64,000 nucleotides of DNA, from the NCBI RefSeq assembly GCF_902729425.1, contig NZ_CACVCH010000001.1:69501-133500 (forward strand). Direction: 5' to 3'. A program made the position numbers and the translations under genes. Source of the DNA: Magnetospirillum sp. SS-4 (GTDB lineage Bacteria > Pseudomonadota > Alphaproteobacteria > Rhodospirillales > Magnetospirillaceae). Positions 56,612 through 64,000 of the stretch are shown piece after piece; within the stretch, counting starts at the first letter, position 1, and each line of letters opens with the position of its first letter. Under the pieces are notes generated by a model. It was not told the origin of the DNA. It worked only from the letters and a program-made list of their open reading frames with translations, and did not search any database.

Positions 56612-56967
56612 TCCAAGGCTCCCTTTCGCCATTCGTAGATGAAGCCGATGGTCAGCACCGCCAGGAACACCATCATCGACCAGAACCCGAACAGGCCGAT
56701 CTTGCCCAGCGTCACCGCCCAGGGAAACAGGAAGGCCACTTCCAGGTCGAAGATGATGAACAGGATGGCGACGAGGTAGAACCGCACCTCGAACTTGGAG
56801 CGGGCGTCGCCAAAGGCGTCGAAGCCGCATTCATACGCCGAGGCCTTCTCGGTGTCCGGCTTCTGGCGCGCCACGATCCACGATCCCCCGACGCAGATCG
56901 CCGATATGGCGATGGCGATGCCGAGAAAAATCAGGATCGGCAGATATTCGAGCAGCCAAGCTTCCAT
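56602..56967 (-). CDS. nuoA: NADH-quinone oxidoreductase subunit A
   Basis: This 121-residue membrane subunit has three helices and the loop [21 protein letters not shown], which reaches the quinone chamber. It is the first gene of the 14-gene nuo operon. The 229 bp upstream, to the tRNA gene, should hold the promoter; I did not find a clear -35/-10 pair. Confidence 0.96.
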   Translation of the reverse strand: MEAWLLEYLPILIFLGIAIAISAICVGGSWIVARQKPDTEKASAYECGFDAFGDARSKFEVRFYLVAILFIIFDLEVAFLFPWAVTLGKIGLFGFWSMMVFLAVLTIGFIYEWRKGALEWE

Positions 56968-57196
56968 CGTCCCTGCCCTGCAAAGAGGTGTTCCGATCGA
57001 GAAGACGCCCCGGCGGCGTGTCGTCGCGCGATCCGCTGTCAGCCGGGCACTGCAAGACGCAATCAGAGAACAGCCCGGGCGGGATCACAGGAATAGCGAC
57101 GATTGGCAAACGCCGTCAGGAAGCCCCCTCCTGCCACAAACGCACCACGATCCGGCCAGTCGCCCCATGACCGGAGAGACGGACCAGGATGGGGGA

Positions 57197-57273
<77 letters not shown>

Positions 57274-57299
57274 TCGCAGCCCCCCGCGTGGGTAGGCGT

Positions 57300-57328
57300 G
57301 GTGTAATGCAGCCCCCAGGGACTGTCAA
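57300..57328 (-). promoter_or_regulatory. Promoter of tRNA-Asp
   Basis: On the minus strand TTGACA (57328-57323) and TACACC (57305-57300) are 17 bp apart. The start would lie about 20 nt before the mature tRNA. The -10 is weak but the -35 is consensus. Confidence 0.65.
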
Positions 57329-57473
57329 GCAAACAAGCCCGCGTCCCCAGAGCTTTTCCGCTTTTCCAGCTTGGCGGCGGCCGCGGCGGCGGGCGGCCAC
57401 GCCGCCGCCGGCCGGCCTACCCGTTCCACCCCCGCCCCGGCCGCCGGGGGGACAATCAAGGAATAAGGCGTCG

Positions 57474-57887
57474 CTAGCTGGCCAGGGCCGGCGAGAACGT
57501 GACGTCCGGGGAGGTGGGCTGGGGAACGCGGGTCTCGCGGCGGCCCATGTGGTCGATCCAGCGGCGGCTCAGGTTGAGCAGGGTCCGGCGATCGATGGCG
57601 CGGGCGGTCCCGGCGCGCCAGTCGTGCAGCAGGCGATGGGCGCAGGCGGCGATGGCGGCGTGCTCGGCGACCCGCCCCGACGGCGACTGGCCGTCGCGGG
57701 CGAAGTGGCGGCCGATGCCGCGGACCAGGGCGTCCAGCGCCCTTTCCACCACCTCGTCGGGAGCCCCCACCGCGAAGGCGACATCAAGCTCGTTCAGCAG
57801 GTCCAGAACCAGGCGATGCTCGGCATCGATGATGGAATTGCCGCTCGACAGCCGATTGTCCCAAATGGCGATCATGACATCCCCCAT
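57474..57887 (-). CDS. Hemerythrin-like protein with exchanged carboxylate ligands
   Basis: This 137-residue protein follows the hemerythrin pattern: IWDNRLSSGNSIIDAEHR with His24, RHFARD with His61 and Asp65, HRLLH with His84 and His88, and WIDHMGRRE with His113 and Glu118. All seven ligand positions hold His or acid. The Glu of HFxxE is Asp, and the Asp of HxxxxD is Glu. The C-terminal 20 residues are proline-rich and unrelated. Start 57887 is used; an in-frame ATG at 57875 with GGGGA before it is an alternative. Whether the site binds iron is unknown. Confidence 0.65.
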   Translation of the reverse strand: MGDVMIAIWDNRLSSGNSIIDAEHRLVLDLLNELDVAFAVGAPDEVVERALDALVRGIGRHFARDGQSPSGRVAEHAAIAACAHRLLHDWRAGTARAIDRRTLLNLSRRWIDHMGRRETRVPQPTSPDVTFSPALAS

Positions 57888-57992
57888 CGATCACGCTGGA
57901 ATGTTTCGAATTTGCCCGAGAATCTCCACAACGGGGATAGGGGGAAACGGATAGGGCCGCATGGCCGGCGAGTTAGGGTGGTTGCCGTAGGG

Positions 57993-58850
57993 CTATACCA
58001 AGGAGGAAGCGGAACGCTCCTCGATCAACCACTCCAGGTGGTGACGGCCGCTTCCCGGAGCGACGACCCGCGCCAGCCACTCCAGACTCTCGTCCAGCGC
58101 GTCCTCCAGCCGCCATGGCGGATTGACCACCACCAGGCCGCTGCCATTCAGCCGGAACGGATCATCGTCGGGCCGGATCAGCAATTCGACCGCCAGGGTC
58201 CGGCTGCCCCCTTCCTCGCGGATGGCGTCGTGAAAGCGCCGAACCGGTTCACGCCCCTTGATGGGATACCACGCCAGGATGATGCCGCCCGGCCACAGCC
58301 GGCGGATACGGCGGAGCGTCAGCCGCAACCGGTCGAACTCGTCCCGGACCTCGAACGGCGGATCGATCAGCACCAGTCCCCGCCGCTCGGCCGGCGGCAA
58401 CAGCCCCTTGGCCGCCGCGTGGCCATCCAGGTGATGCACCCCCACCCGGCGGTCGCCGGCGAAACGGCTGCGCAGCAGACAGACGTCCTCGGGGTGCAGT
58501 TCCACCAGGGCCAGACGGTCGGCGGGACGCATCAGCGCCCGGAGCAATTCGGGCGAGCCGGGGTAGCGGCGCGGCGTGCCGTCCGTGTTCCAGGCCCGGA
58601 TCACCCGCAGATACGCCTCCATTCCGGCGGGGGGATCGGGCCGGTCCATCACCTTGGCGATGCCGTCCAGATACTCGCCGGTCTTGCCGGCCGCCTCCGC
58701 CATCAGGTCGTAGGCGCCGATGCCGGCATGGGTGTCCAGGGCGAAGAACGGCGTATCCTTGCGCTTCAGCGCCTCGACCACCTGGGCCAGGATGGAATGC
58801 TTCATCACATCGGCGAAATTGCCGGCATGGTAGGCGTGGCGGTAATTCAT
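57993..58850 (-). CDS. rlmJ: 23S rRNA (adenine2030-N6)-methyltransferase RlmJ
   Basis: This 285-residue enzyme begins MNYRHAYHAGNFADVMKH, the RlmJ/YhiR signature. DTHAGIGAYDL is the SAM-binding segment and LIDPPFE the catalytic DPPF/Y motif of N6-adenine methyltransferases. It methylates A2030 of 23S rRNA using SAM. It stands alone, with an AT-rich intergenic region upstream. Confidence 0.94.
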   Translation of the reverse strand: MNYRHAYHAGNFADVMKHSILAQVVEALKRKDTPFFALDTHAGIGAYDLMAEAAGKTGEYLDGIAKVMDRPDPPAGMEAYLRVIRAWNTDGTPRRYPGSPELLRALMRPADRLALVELHPEDVCLLRSRFAGDRRVGVHHLDGHAAAKGLLPPAERRGLVLIDPPFEVRDEFDRLRLTLRRIRRLWPGGIILAWYPIKGREPVRRFHDAIREEGGSRTLAVELLIRPDDDPFRLNGSGLVVVNPPWRLEDALDESLEWLARVVAPGSGRHHLEWLIEERSASSLV

Positions 58851-59165
58851 GGCGGCGGCGCGTCTCCTGGACTTCGGCCGAACCATAGGCGGGAACCCGG
58901 TGGGGGGAAAGCCCGTTCGGCCAAGGAAACTATGAATTTTAATGATTATAATTAATCATAGAATCTATGACCTTTGTCACCCTCCGACTCAATGTTACTT
59001 GGCGGCCTGCCCTTCATCACTACCAAACATTTATTATTAACACATTTCATCATAATATGAGTGATATCGTCACGCCTGGAATTTGTGCAAATATGATATA
59101 GCTATTGGCGGGCGACAGAAGAGATTCTGGTGGTTATCACGTATGCTCTCTTGTGGGGAAGAGAC
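58851..59165. other. 315-bp AT-rich divergent intergenic region
   Basis: No coding potential was seen. The stretch 58925-59100 is far more AT-rich than the rest of the window. It contains a 7-bp inverted repeat (ATGATTA 58942-58948, TAATCAT 58953-58959, 4-nt loop) within a CTATGA...TCATAG flank. It should hold the promoters of rlmJ and the PAS-chemoreceptor pair. Confidence 0.55.
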
Positions 59166-59690
59166 ATGGCCAAGAGTGACATTTATCTTACAGGGGTTGA
59201 ACGTTCCTTTGGCATTGACGAGATCATCGTCAGCAAGACCGACACCAAGGGTCGGATCATCTATGCCAACGAAGTCTTCCTGCGTATGGCGGGATACTCC
59301 GAGGCTGAAATCCTGAACCAGCCGCACAGCATCATCCGCCACCCCGACATGCCGCGCTGCGTCTTCAAGCTGCTGTGGGACACCATCGAGACCGGCAAGG
59401 AAATCTTCGCCTACGTCAAGAACCGGGCGAAGAACGGCGATCATTACTGGGTCCTGGCCCACGTCACCCCCACCTTCGACAAGGCGGGCAACATCGTCAG
59501 CTATCATTCCAACCGCCGGTCTCCCCGCCGCGAGGCGATCGAGAAGGCCGAGGGTCTCTACAAGCAGTTGCTGGCCATCGAACAGGGCCACGACGACCGC
59601 AAGAAAGGGATGGAGGCCGCCTTCCAGGCCGTGGTCGCGACGTTGCAGAACGCAGGGGTACCCTATGATGAATTCGTCTTCTCTCTCTAA
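59166..59690 (+). CDS. Aer-like PAS domain protein
   Basis: This 174-residue soluble protein carries one PAS domain (about 20-120). [37 protein letters not shown] and [13 protein letters not shown] closely match the FAD-binding PAS of the Aer aerotaxis receptor. It lacks Aer's membrane helix and signalling domain. These may be provided by the chemoreceptor gene that begins 26 bp before its stop. It may sense redox or oxygen. FAD binding is inferred from the family. Confidence 0.88.
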   Translation: MAKSDIYLTGVERSFGIDEIIVSKTDTKGRIIYANEVFLRMAGYSEAEILNQPHSIIRHPDMPRCVFKLLWDTIETGKEIFAYVKNRAKNGDHYWVLAHVTPTFDKAGNIVSYHSNRRSPRREAIEKAEGLYKQLLAIEQGHDDRKKGMEAAFQAVVATLQNAGVPYDEFVFSL

Positions 59691-60978
59691 GGCCCGGTTT
59701 GCCGCCGGGGTCGCCGCCGCCCTGTGCGCCATCGGCGCGGTGATCGCGCTGACCCGCGGCGCCACCCTGGATGCCAGCGCCATGGCCCTGGCCACCCTCG
59801 CCGCCCTGGGAACCGTTCTGCTGGTCAGCCGCGCCCGCACATCGATCTACCGGGCCTGCTCCGTGCTGGGCGAGGCCGCCTCGGGCCGCCTCGACGTCCG
59901 CGTCATCGGCATCACCGAGGGCGGGGTCCTGGGACAGCTGGACCGCTCGGTCAACCGGGTGCTCGACCTCACCGAGGTCTTCACCAAGGAGGCCGACGCC
60001 GCCATGGCCATGACCTCGGAGGGACGTTATTTTCGCCATATCCTGACCGAGGGCATGGTGGGCGAGTTCGCCGATCACGCCCGCCTGATCAACAAGGCCC
60101 TGACCGAGATGGAGGCGCGCTCCAACGCCTTCACCACCGAGGCCACCGGAGTCGGCGACAACATCAAGCACGTCACCCAGGTGGTGGCCGCCACCGCCAC
60201 CGAGCTGGAGGCCACCGCCCGGCAGATGTCGGAGATCGCCAGCCAGACCAGCGACACCTCCAACCGGGTCGCCGGCGCCGCCGAGGACGCCTCGATCCAT
60301 GTGGAGACCGTCGCCGCCGCCGCAGAACAGGTGTCGTCGGGCATCCGCGAGGTCGCCCAGCGCATCCAGGCCTCGGCCTCGATGGCACAGGAAACGGTGC
60401 GGGTCACCGTCCAGACCGACGAGGCCATCAACGGCCTCAACCAGGCGGCCCAGAAGATCGGCGAGGTGGTCAGCCTGATCACCGAGATCGCCAGCCAGAC
60501 CAACCTTCTCGCCCTCAACGCCACCATCGAGGCCGCCCGCGCCGGCGAGGCCGGCAAGGGCTTCGCCGTGGTCGCCAACGAGGTCAAGACCCTGGCCAAC
60601 CAGACCGCGCGCGCCACCGAGGACATCTCCAACCAGATCGACAGCATGCGCATGGCCACCCAGCAGGCGGTGGACGCGGTGCGCAACATCGGCGGCAAGA
60701 TCAGGGACATCAACGAGAACGCCACCGGCATCGCCGCCGCCACCGAGCAGCAGAGCGCCGCCGTCGCCGAGATGAGCCGGGCCATCCGTTCGGTCGCCGC
60801 CGACGTCCAGACCGTCGCCGGCACCATCGGCGAGGTGGCCTCCACCGCCGGCACCGCCACCGAGGCGGCGGATCAGGTGCTGATCGCCGCCGGCGACCTC
60901 GCCCAGCGCAGCGTCGGCATGAACGACGACATCGACGCCTTCGTCGCGCGGGTCTGTTCCGGCATCAAGCGAGGATAG
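59665..60978 (+). CDS. Methyl-accepting chemotaxis protein
   Basis: This 437-residue receptor has two close N-terminal membrane helices (about 11-30 and 37-55) with almost no periplasmic domain, a HAMP-like region (about 60-105), and a signalling domain. The hairpin tip [25 protein letters not shown]-type sequence is complete near residues 265-310. There is no C-terminal pentapeptide for CheR. The gene overlaps the PAS gene, and its ATG-ATG start follows CAGGGG. It probably reads the PAS protein rather than an external ligand. Its 3' end overlaps the convergent UDG-like gene by 14 bp. Confidence 0.92.
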   Translation: MMNSSSLSKARFAAGVAAALCAIGAVIALTRGATLDASAMALATLAALGTVLLVSRARTSIYRACSVLGEAASGRLDVRVIGITEGGVLGQLDRSVNRVLDLTEVFTKEADAAMAMTSEGRYFRHILTEGMVGEFADHARLINKALTEMEARSNAFTTEATGVGDNIKHVTQVVAATATELEATARQMSEIASQTSDTSNRVAGAAEDASIHVETVAAAAEQVSSGIREVAQRIQASASMAQETVRVTVQTDEAINGLNQAAQKIGEVVSLITEIASQTNLLALNATIEAARAGEAGKGFAVVANEVKTLANQTARATEDISNQIDSMRMATQQAVDAVRNIGGKIRDINENATGIAAATEQQSAAVAEMSRAIRSVAADVQTVAGTIGEVASTAGTATEAADQVLIAAGDLAQRSVGMNDDIDAFVARVCSGIKRG

Positions 60979-61558
60979 CCTCGGCCACCAGCCGGCGGGC
61001 CTCCGGCAGCAGGTCGGCCTCGAACCAGGGGTGGCGGGCCTGCCAGCCGGTGGTCCGCCACGATGGATGCGGCAAGACCAGATGGTCGGGCAAGTAGTCC
61101 CGCCACGCGGCGACGGTCTCGGTCAGGCTGGACCGGCGACGCCCGCCCAGCACATGGGCCTGGGCATACCCCCCCACCAGCAGGGTCAGGCGGACATGGG
61201 GCAGGCGGGCGAGGACCGGCGGATGCCACAGCGGTGCGCATTCCGGACGCGGCGGCCTGTCTCCGCCCCTGGGGTCGCGGCCGGGATAGCACAGGCCGGT
61301 GGGCAGGATGGCCACCCGCCCCTGGTCGTAGAACGTCTCGCGCCCCATCCCCAGCCAATGGCGCAGACGATCCCCCGAACGGTCGTTCCAGGGTAGGCCG
61401 GTCTCGTGAACCCTGGTTCCGGGGGCCTGGCCGACGATCAGCAGCCGCGCCGGCTCCGATACCCGCAGCACCGGGCGTGGCCCCAGCGGCAAATGATCGG
61501 CGCACAGGCGGCAGGCGCGAATGCGTCCGACCAGTTGGTCCAGGGTCTCGCCGTTCAC
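60965..61558 (-). CDS. Uracil-DNA glycosylase family protein
   Basis: This 197-residue protein is of the COG1573-like type: active-site [15 protein letters not shown] (the usual family motif is GEAPG), and C-terminal [16 protein letters not shown] near the N-terminus is the first pair of a possible cluster, but the second pair is not seen, so it differs from iron-sulfur family 4. A GTG start at 61558 overlaps the HAD gene stop (GTGA). It may remove uracil or another base from DNA. Confidence 0.8.
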   Translation of the reverse strand: MNGETLDQLVGRIRACRLCADHLPLGPRPVLRVSEPARLLIVGQAPGTRVHETGLPWNDRSGDRLRHWLGMGRETFYDQGRVAILPTGLCYPGRDPRGGDRPPRPECAPLWHPPVLARLPHVRLTLLVGGYAQAHVLGGRRRSSLTETVAAWRDYLPDHLVLPHPSWRTTGWQARHPWFEADLLPEARRLVAEAILA

Positions 61559-62214
61559 CGGTGCAGATGCCGCAGCCGTTCCAGGTCGACCTTGGCCAGA
61601 TCGGGAAACACCGCCAGGGCGCCGCTGAAATCGTCGCCGGCGGTATAGAGACTCTCGCTGACCACCACGTCGATGCCGGCGGCGCGGGCGGCGCGGACGC
61701 CATTGGCGGAATCCTCCAGGGCCAGGCAGTCCTCGCCCGGCAATCCCATCTTGTTCAGGACCAGATGGTAGACCTGGGGATCGGGCTTCTTGCGGGCGGC
61801 GTCCTCGCCGCAGGCGATCACCTCGAACCACTCGCTGCGGTGTCCGAGCAGGGCGACGACGTTGGCCCGGCTGGTGGTCGAGGCGATGGCCAGCCTGATC
61901 CCCGCCTCGCGGGCCTCGGCGATCAGCCGTTCGATTCCGGGCCTCAGCATCACCCGGCCCGAGGCTACCATGCCGGTATAAATCTCGGTCTTGCGCCGGT
62001 GCAGCGCCGCCACCAGTTCCGGCGAAGCGTCGGGGTCGAAGGCGAGGATGCGTTCGCGCCCGCCCGACACCTTGAGCAGCTTGCGATACAGCTTGGGAGG
62101 CCAGTTCCAGTTGAGCCCCGCCTGGGCGAAAGCCCGCATGAAGGCGTTGCGGTGCGCCTCCTCGGTTTCCGCCAGCGTTCCGTCCACATCGAAGATCAGC
62201 GCTTTGAGGGTCAT
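61555..62214 (-). CDS. HAD-family phosphatase (CbbY/Gph-like)
   Basis: This 219-residue hydrolase has the nucleophile motif IFDVDGTLAETEEAH (Asp9 and Asp11), TSTTSRANV for motif II, and KKPDPQVYHL and ALEDSANGVRAARAAG for motifs III and IV. It resembles CbbY-type proteins that act on sugar phosphates. The start at 62214 (MTLKALIFD) is preferred. It is coupled to the UDG-like gene by a 4-bp overlap. Confidence 0.88.
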   Translation of the reverse strand: MTLKALIFDVDGTLAETEEAHRNAFMRAFAQAGLNWNWPPKLYRKLLKVSGGRERILAFDPDASPELVAALHRRKTEIYTGMVASGRVMLRPGIERLIAEAREAGIRLAIASTTSRANVVALLGHRSEWFEVIACGEDAARKKPDPQVYHLVLNKMGLPGEDCLALEDSANGVRAARAAGIDVVVSESLYTAGDDFSGALAVFPDLAKVDLERLRHLHR

Positions 62215-62337
62215 GACCACACCACGGCGGACGGAAGGAAACAACGGCGGGTAAAGGGCCAGGCCGTTCCCGACGAAGGGATATTATACCCCTCGCCGGC
62301 CCCGTGGGCCAGCGCCACCGGCAACGCCGCCCGGACC

Positions 62338-62832
62338 TCAGCCGATTCCCAGGGCTTCCGGCCCGGCCAGCCAGGCCGCCAGCGCCAGCCAGGCCGCCAC
62401 CGTCAGCATTTCCGCCGGCCCGCCGGTGCTGCACAGGGCGATGCCGAAACGCCGCTTGGCGGGCCACAGCAGCGGCACCCCCGACGGGGTCAGGGCATCG
62501 GCCGCCAGGTGGGACAGATACCCCACCGCCAGCGGCGCCACGAACACGGCAAGGTCGGAGGAAGGAGCGACCAGAACCAGCGCCGCCACCCCGGCCAGCA
62601 CCGCCAGCAGCGAGTGGGTCAGGCCGCGATGGCCGATCAGCATGGACAGCGGCCGGGATATCATCCACAGCCGGCGGCCGACCGCCGAACCGGGATGGTC
62701 GATATCGGGCAGCAGCGCCCCCAGCACCGCCATGCCCATGCCCGCCGCCGACAGTTCAGGCGCGGCGCCGCCCAGCTTGGTCACCACCACCCAGGCGGCT
62801 CCCCCCAGCGCCATATGCGAAGCCGCCATCAT
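62338..62832 (-). CDS. YdjM-like membrane-bound metal-dependent hydrolase
   Basis: This small protein of 164 residues has about four helices. It has the signature residues LLPDIDHPGSAVG, HRGLTHSLL and HLAADALTPSG, a set of His and Asp residues typical of the YdjM/DUF457 family. The enzymatic reaction is not well defined for the family. Two tandem ATGs at 62832 and 62829 are possible starts. It is divergent from a hemerythrin gene with a 53-bp gap. Confidence 0.8.
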   Translation of the reverse strand: MMAASHMALGGAAWVVVTKLGGAAPELSAAGMGMAVLGALLPDIDHPGSAVGRRLWMISRPLSMLIGHRGLTHSLLAVLAGVAALVLVAPSSDLAVFVAPLAVGYLSHLAADALTPSGVPLLWPAKRRFGIALCSTGGPAEMLTVAAWLALAAWLAGPEALGIG

Positions 62833-62885
62833 CCGTATTTCCCCCAAGACCAAAGCTCGGGTACAGTTGGCCTGGGAGGAGAGCC

Positions 62886-63293
62886 ATGTCAATCGTCTGG
62901 GACGAGACGCTGGCGGTGGGCGATGCCGCCATCGATGCCGACCACCGCCGCATGATCGAGCTGATCGCGCTGCTGGAGGGGGCATCGGCCGACCCGCCGT
63001 CCGACGACCGGATCGCCCTGACCCTGGCGGAACTTTCGGCCCTGTGCCGCGAGCATTTCTCCCGCGAGGAGGCTTTCCAGCGGACCATCGGCTTTCCCGA
63101 CCACGAGGACCATCGCCTGGGCCACGAGATGCTGCTGAAGCGTCTCGACGCGGTGATGGCTCATTATGCCGACGGCTGCGCCGAGGTCCGGGCGGGCATC
63201 GTCCGGACCCTGGGCGATTCCCTGGCCACCTGGCTGACCACCCACATCACCACCAGCGACATGGAATTCCAGCCCTACGTCCGGGGACGGTGA
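62886..63293 (+). CDS. Bacteriohemerythrin
   Basis: This 135-residue hemerythrin has the full ligand set: His20 (ADHRRM), His57 and Glu61 (EHFSREE), His76 and His80 (HRLGH), His120 and Asp125 (HITTSD). It is expected to bind O2 at a di-iron site in the cytoplasm. AGGAGAG precedes the ATG. It is convergent with nth and divergent from the YdjM-like gene. Confidence 0.92.
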   Translation: MSIVWDETLAVGDAAIDADHRRMIELIALLEGASADPPSDDRIALTLAELSALCREHFSREEAFQRTIGFPDHEDHRLGHEMLLKRLDAVMAHYADGCAEVRAGIVRTLGDSLATWLTTHITTSDMEFQPYVRGR

Positions 63294-63299
63294 TTCGGC

Positions 63300-63935
63300 C
63301 TATGCCGTCTCCTTGCCGGCGAAGCCGCACAGATCGCGGACCACGCAGGCCGGACAATCGGGTTTCCTGGCCTTGCAGACATAGCGGCCGTGCAGGATCA
63401 GCCAGTGGTGGGCGTGGTTCTTCCAGCGGGCCGGCGTCGCCGCCATCAGGCCGTCTTCCACCTCCAGCACCGTTCTTCCCGGCGCCATGCCGGTCCGGTT
63501 GGCCACGCGGAAGCAATGAGTGTCCACCGCGATGGTGGGCTCGCCGAAGGCGACGTTGAGGACCACGTTGGCGGTCTTGCGCCCGACGCCGGGCAGCGCC
63601 TCCAGCGCCGCACGGTCCCGGGGCACCTGGCCGCCGTGCTGGTCCAGCAGGATTTGCGACAGGGCGATGACGTTCCGGGCCTTGGTCCGGTAAAGCCCGA
63701 TGGTCCGGATCGCCTCGGCCAGCCGGTCCTCGCCCAGCGCCACCATGGCGGCGGGAGTGCTGATTGCGGCGAACAGCGGCCCGGTCGCCTTGTTGACGCC
63801 GACATCGGTGGCCTGGGCCGACAGCACCACCGCCACCAGCAGGGTATAGGGGTCGGAATGGTCCAGTTCGCTCCTGGGCTCGGGATTGGCCGCCGCCAGC
63901 CGGGCGTAGAAGCGGTCGACCTGATCGGGAGTCAT
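63300..63935 (-). CDS. nth: Endonuclease III
   Basis: This 211-residue DNA glycosylase/AP lyase acts on oxidised pyrimidines. It has the helix-hairpin-helix LPGVGRKTANVV with Lys120, Asp138 in VDTHCFRV, and a C-terminal [4Fe-4S] loop with cysteines spaced C-x6-C-x2-C-x5-C. Its length equals E. coli Nth. The start overlaps the upstream gene's stop as ATGA. Confidence 0.97.
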   Translation of the reverse strand: MTPDQVDRFYARLAAANPEPRSELDHSDPYTLLVAVVLSAQATDVGVNKATGPLFAAISTPAAMVALGEDRLAEAIRTIGLYRTKARNVIALSQILLDQHGGQVPRDRAALEALPGVGRKTANVVLNVAFGEPTIAVDTHCFRVANRTGMAPGRTVLEVEDGLMAATPARWKNHAHHWLILHGRYVCKARKPDCPACVVRDLCGFAGKETA

Positions 63936-64000
63936 GCCCCCAGGACCTTCAGCGCCTCGCCATGGACCCGCGCGTCGCCGGCGGCGCAGACGCGGCCGTC
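63932..64000 (-). CDS. C-terminal end of an unidentified protein (N-terminus outside window)
   Basis: The last 22 residues of a gene upstream of nth can be read, ending HGEALKVLGA before the TGA that overlaps the nth ATG. The frame shows normal codon use. The end is too short to assign a family. The overlap suggests it is in one operon with nth. Confidence 0.6.
   Translation of the reverse strand, partial: DGRVCAAGDARVHGEALKVLGA

Overview
The window is about 67% GC, gene-dense DNA from an alphaproteobacterium, most like a Magnetospirillum/Paramagnetospirillum-type member of the Rhodospirillales. Support comes from a ChvG/ChvI two-component pair, RNase J, a 14-gene nuo operon followed by birA-coaX-rnj, several bacteriohemerythrins and an Aer-like PAS protein. 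No magnetosome genes, phage, insertion sequences or CRISPR arrays were seen.

Left part (1-11.6 kb, minus strand): an amine-oxidation operon. The order is aldehyde dehydrogenase, qhpA, qhpD, qhpC, qhpB, qhpF, qhpE, a CcmF-like haem-handling protein, a UbiV-like and a UbiU-like U32 protein (the last cut by the window edge). It encodes quinohemoprotein amine dehydrogenase (QHNDH) and most of the machinery that builds its peptide-derived cysteine tryptophylquinone (CTQ) cofactor. The FAD monooxygenase QhpG, which hydroxylates the tryptophan in known systems, is not visible. A UbiU/UbiV-like pair stands where it might be expected. Those relatives hydroxylate without O2, so an oxygen-independent route to CTQ is the most interesting idea here.

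11.6-19.2 kb: an envelope/transport module (YCF48-like protein, RND/MMPL permease, DUF1302 outer-membrane protein, DUF1329 protein) and a divergent NarL/FixJ-type response regulator. Nearly identical 18-bp inverted repeats lie before the amine operon and between the DUF1329 and regulator genes, suggesting one regulon.

19.2-34.9 kb: housekeeping and envelope genes: queC, a PanD-like decarboxylase with a C-terminal extension, glutamate-cysteine ligase, chvG-chvI, a cobalamin riboswitch before cbiMNQO (cobalt uptake), a periplasmic alpha-carbonic anhydrase, xerD, a class A PBP, a cob(I)alamin adenosyltransferase, an LptF/G permease and a PAP2 phosphatase.

35-41 kb: a double cold-shock protein, a promoter-terminator unit that may be a small RNA, a pseudo-hydrolase lipoprotein, a ParA-like ATPase with a C-terminal membrane anchor, a patatin and a hemerythrin.

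39.7-57 kb (minus strand): nuoA-N (respiratory complex I), then birA, coaX and RNase J. 57-64 kb: tRNA-Asp, a hemerythrin-like protein with swapped carboxylates, rlmJ, a PAS protein plus chemoreceptor pair, DNA repair genes (UDG-like, nth), a HAD phosphatase and another hemerythrin.
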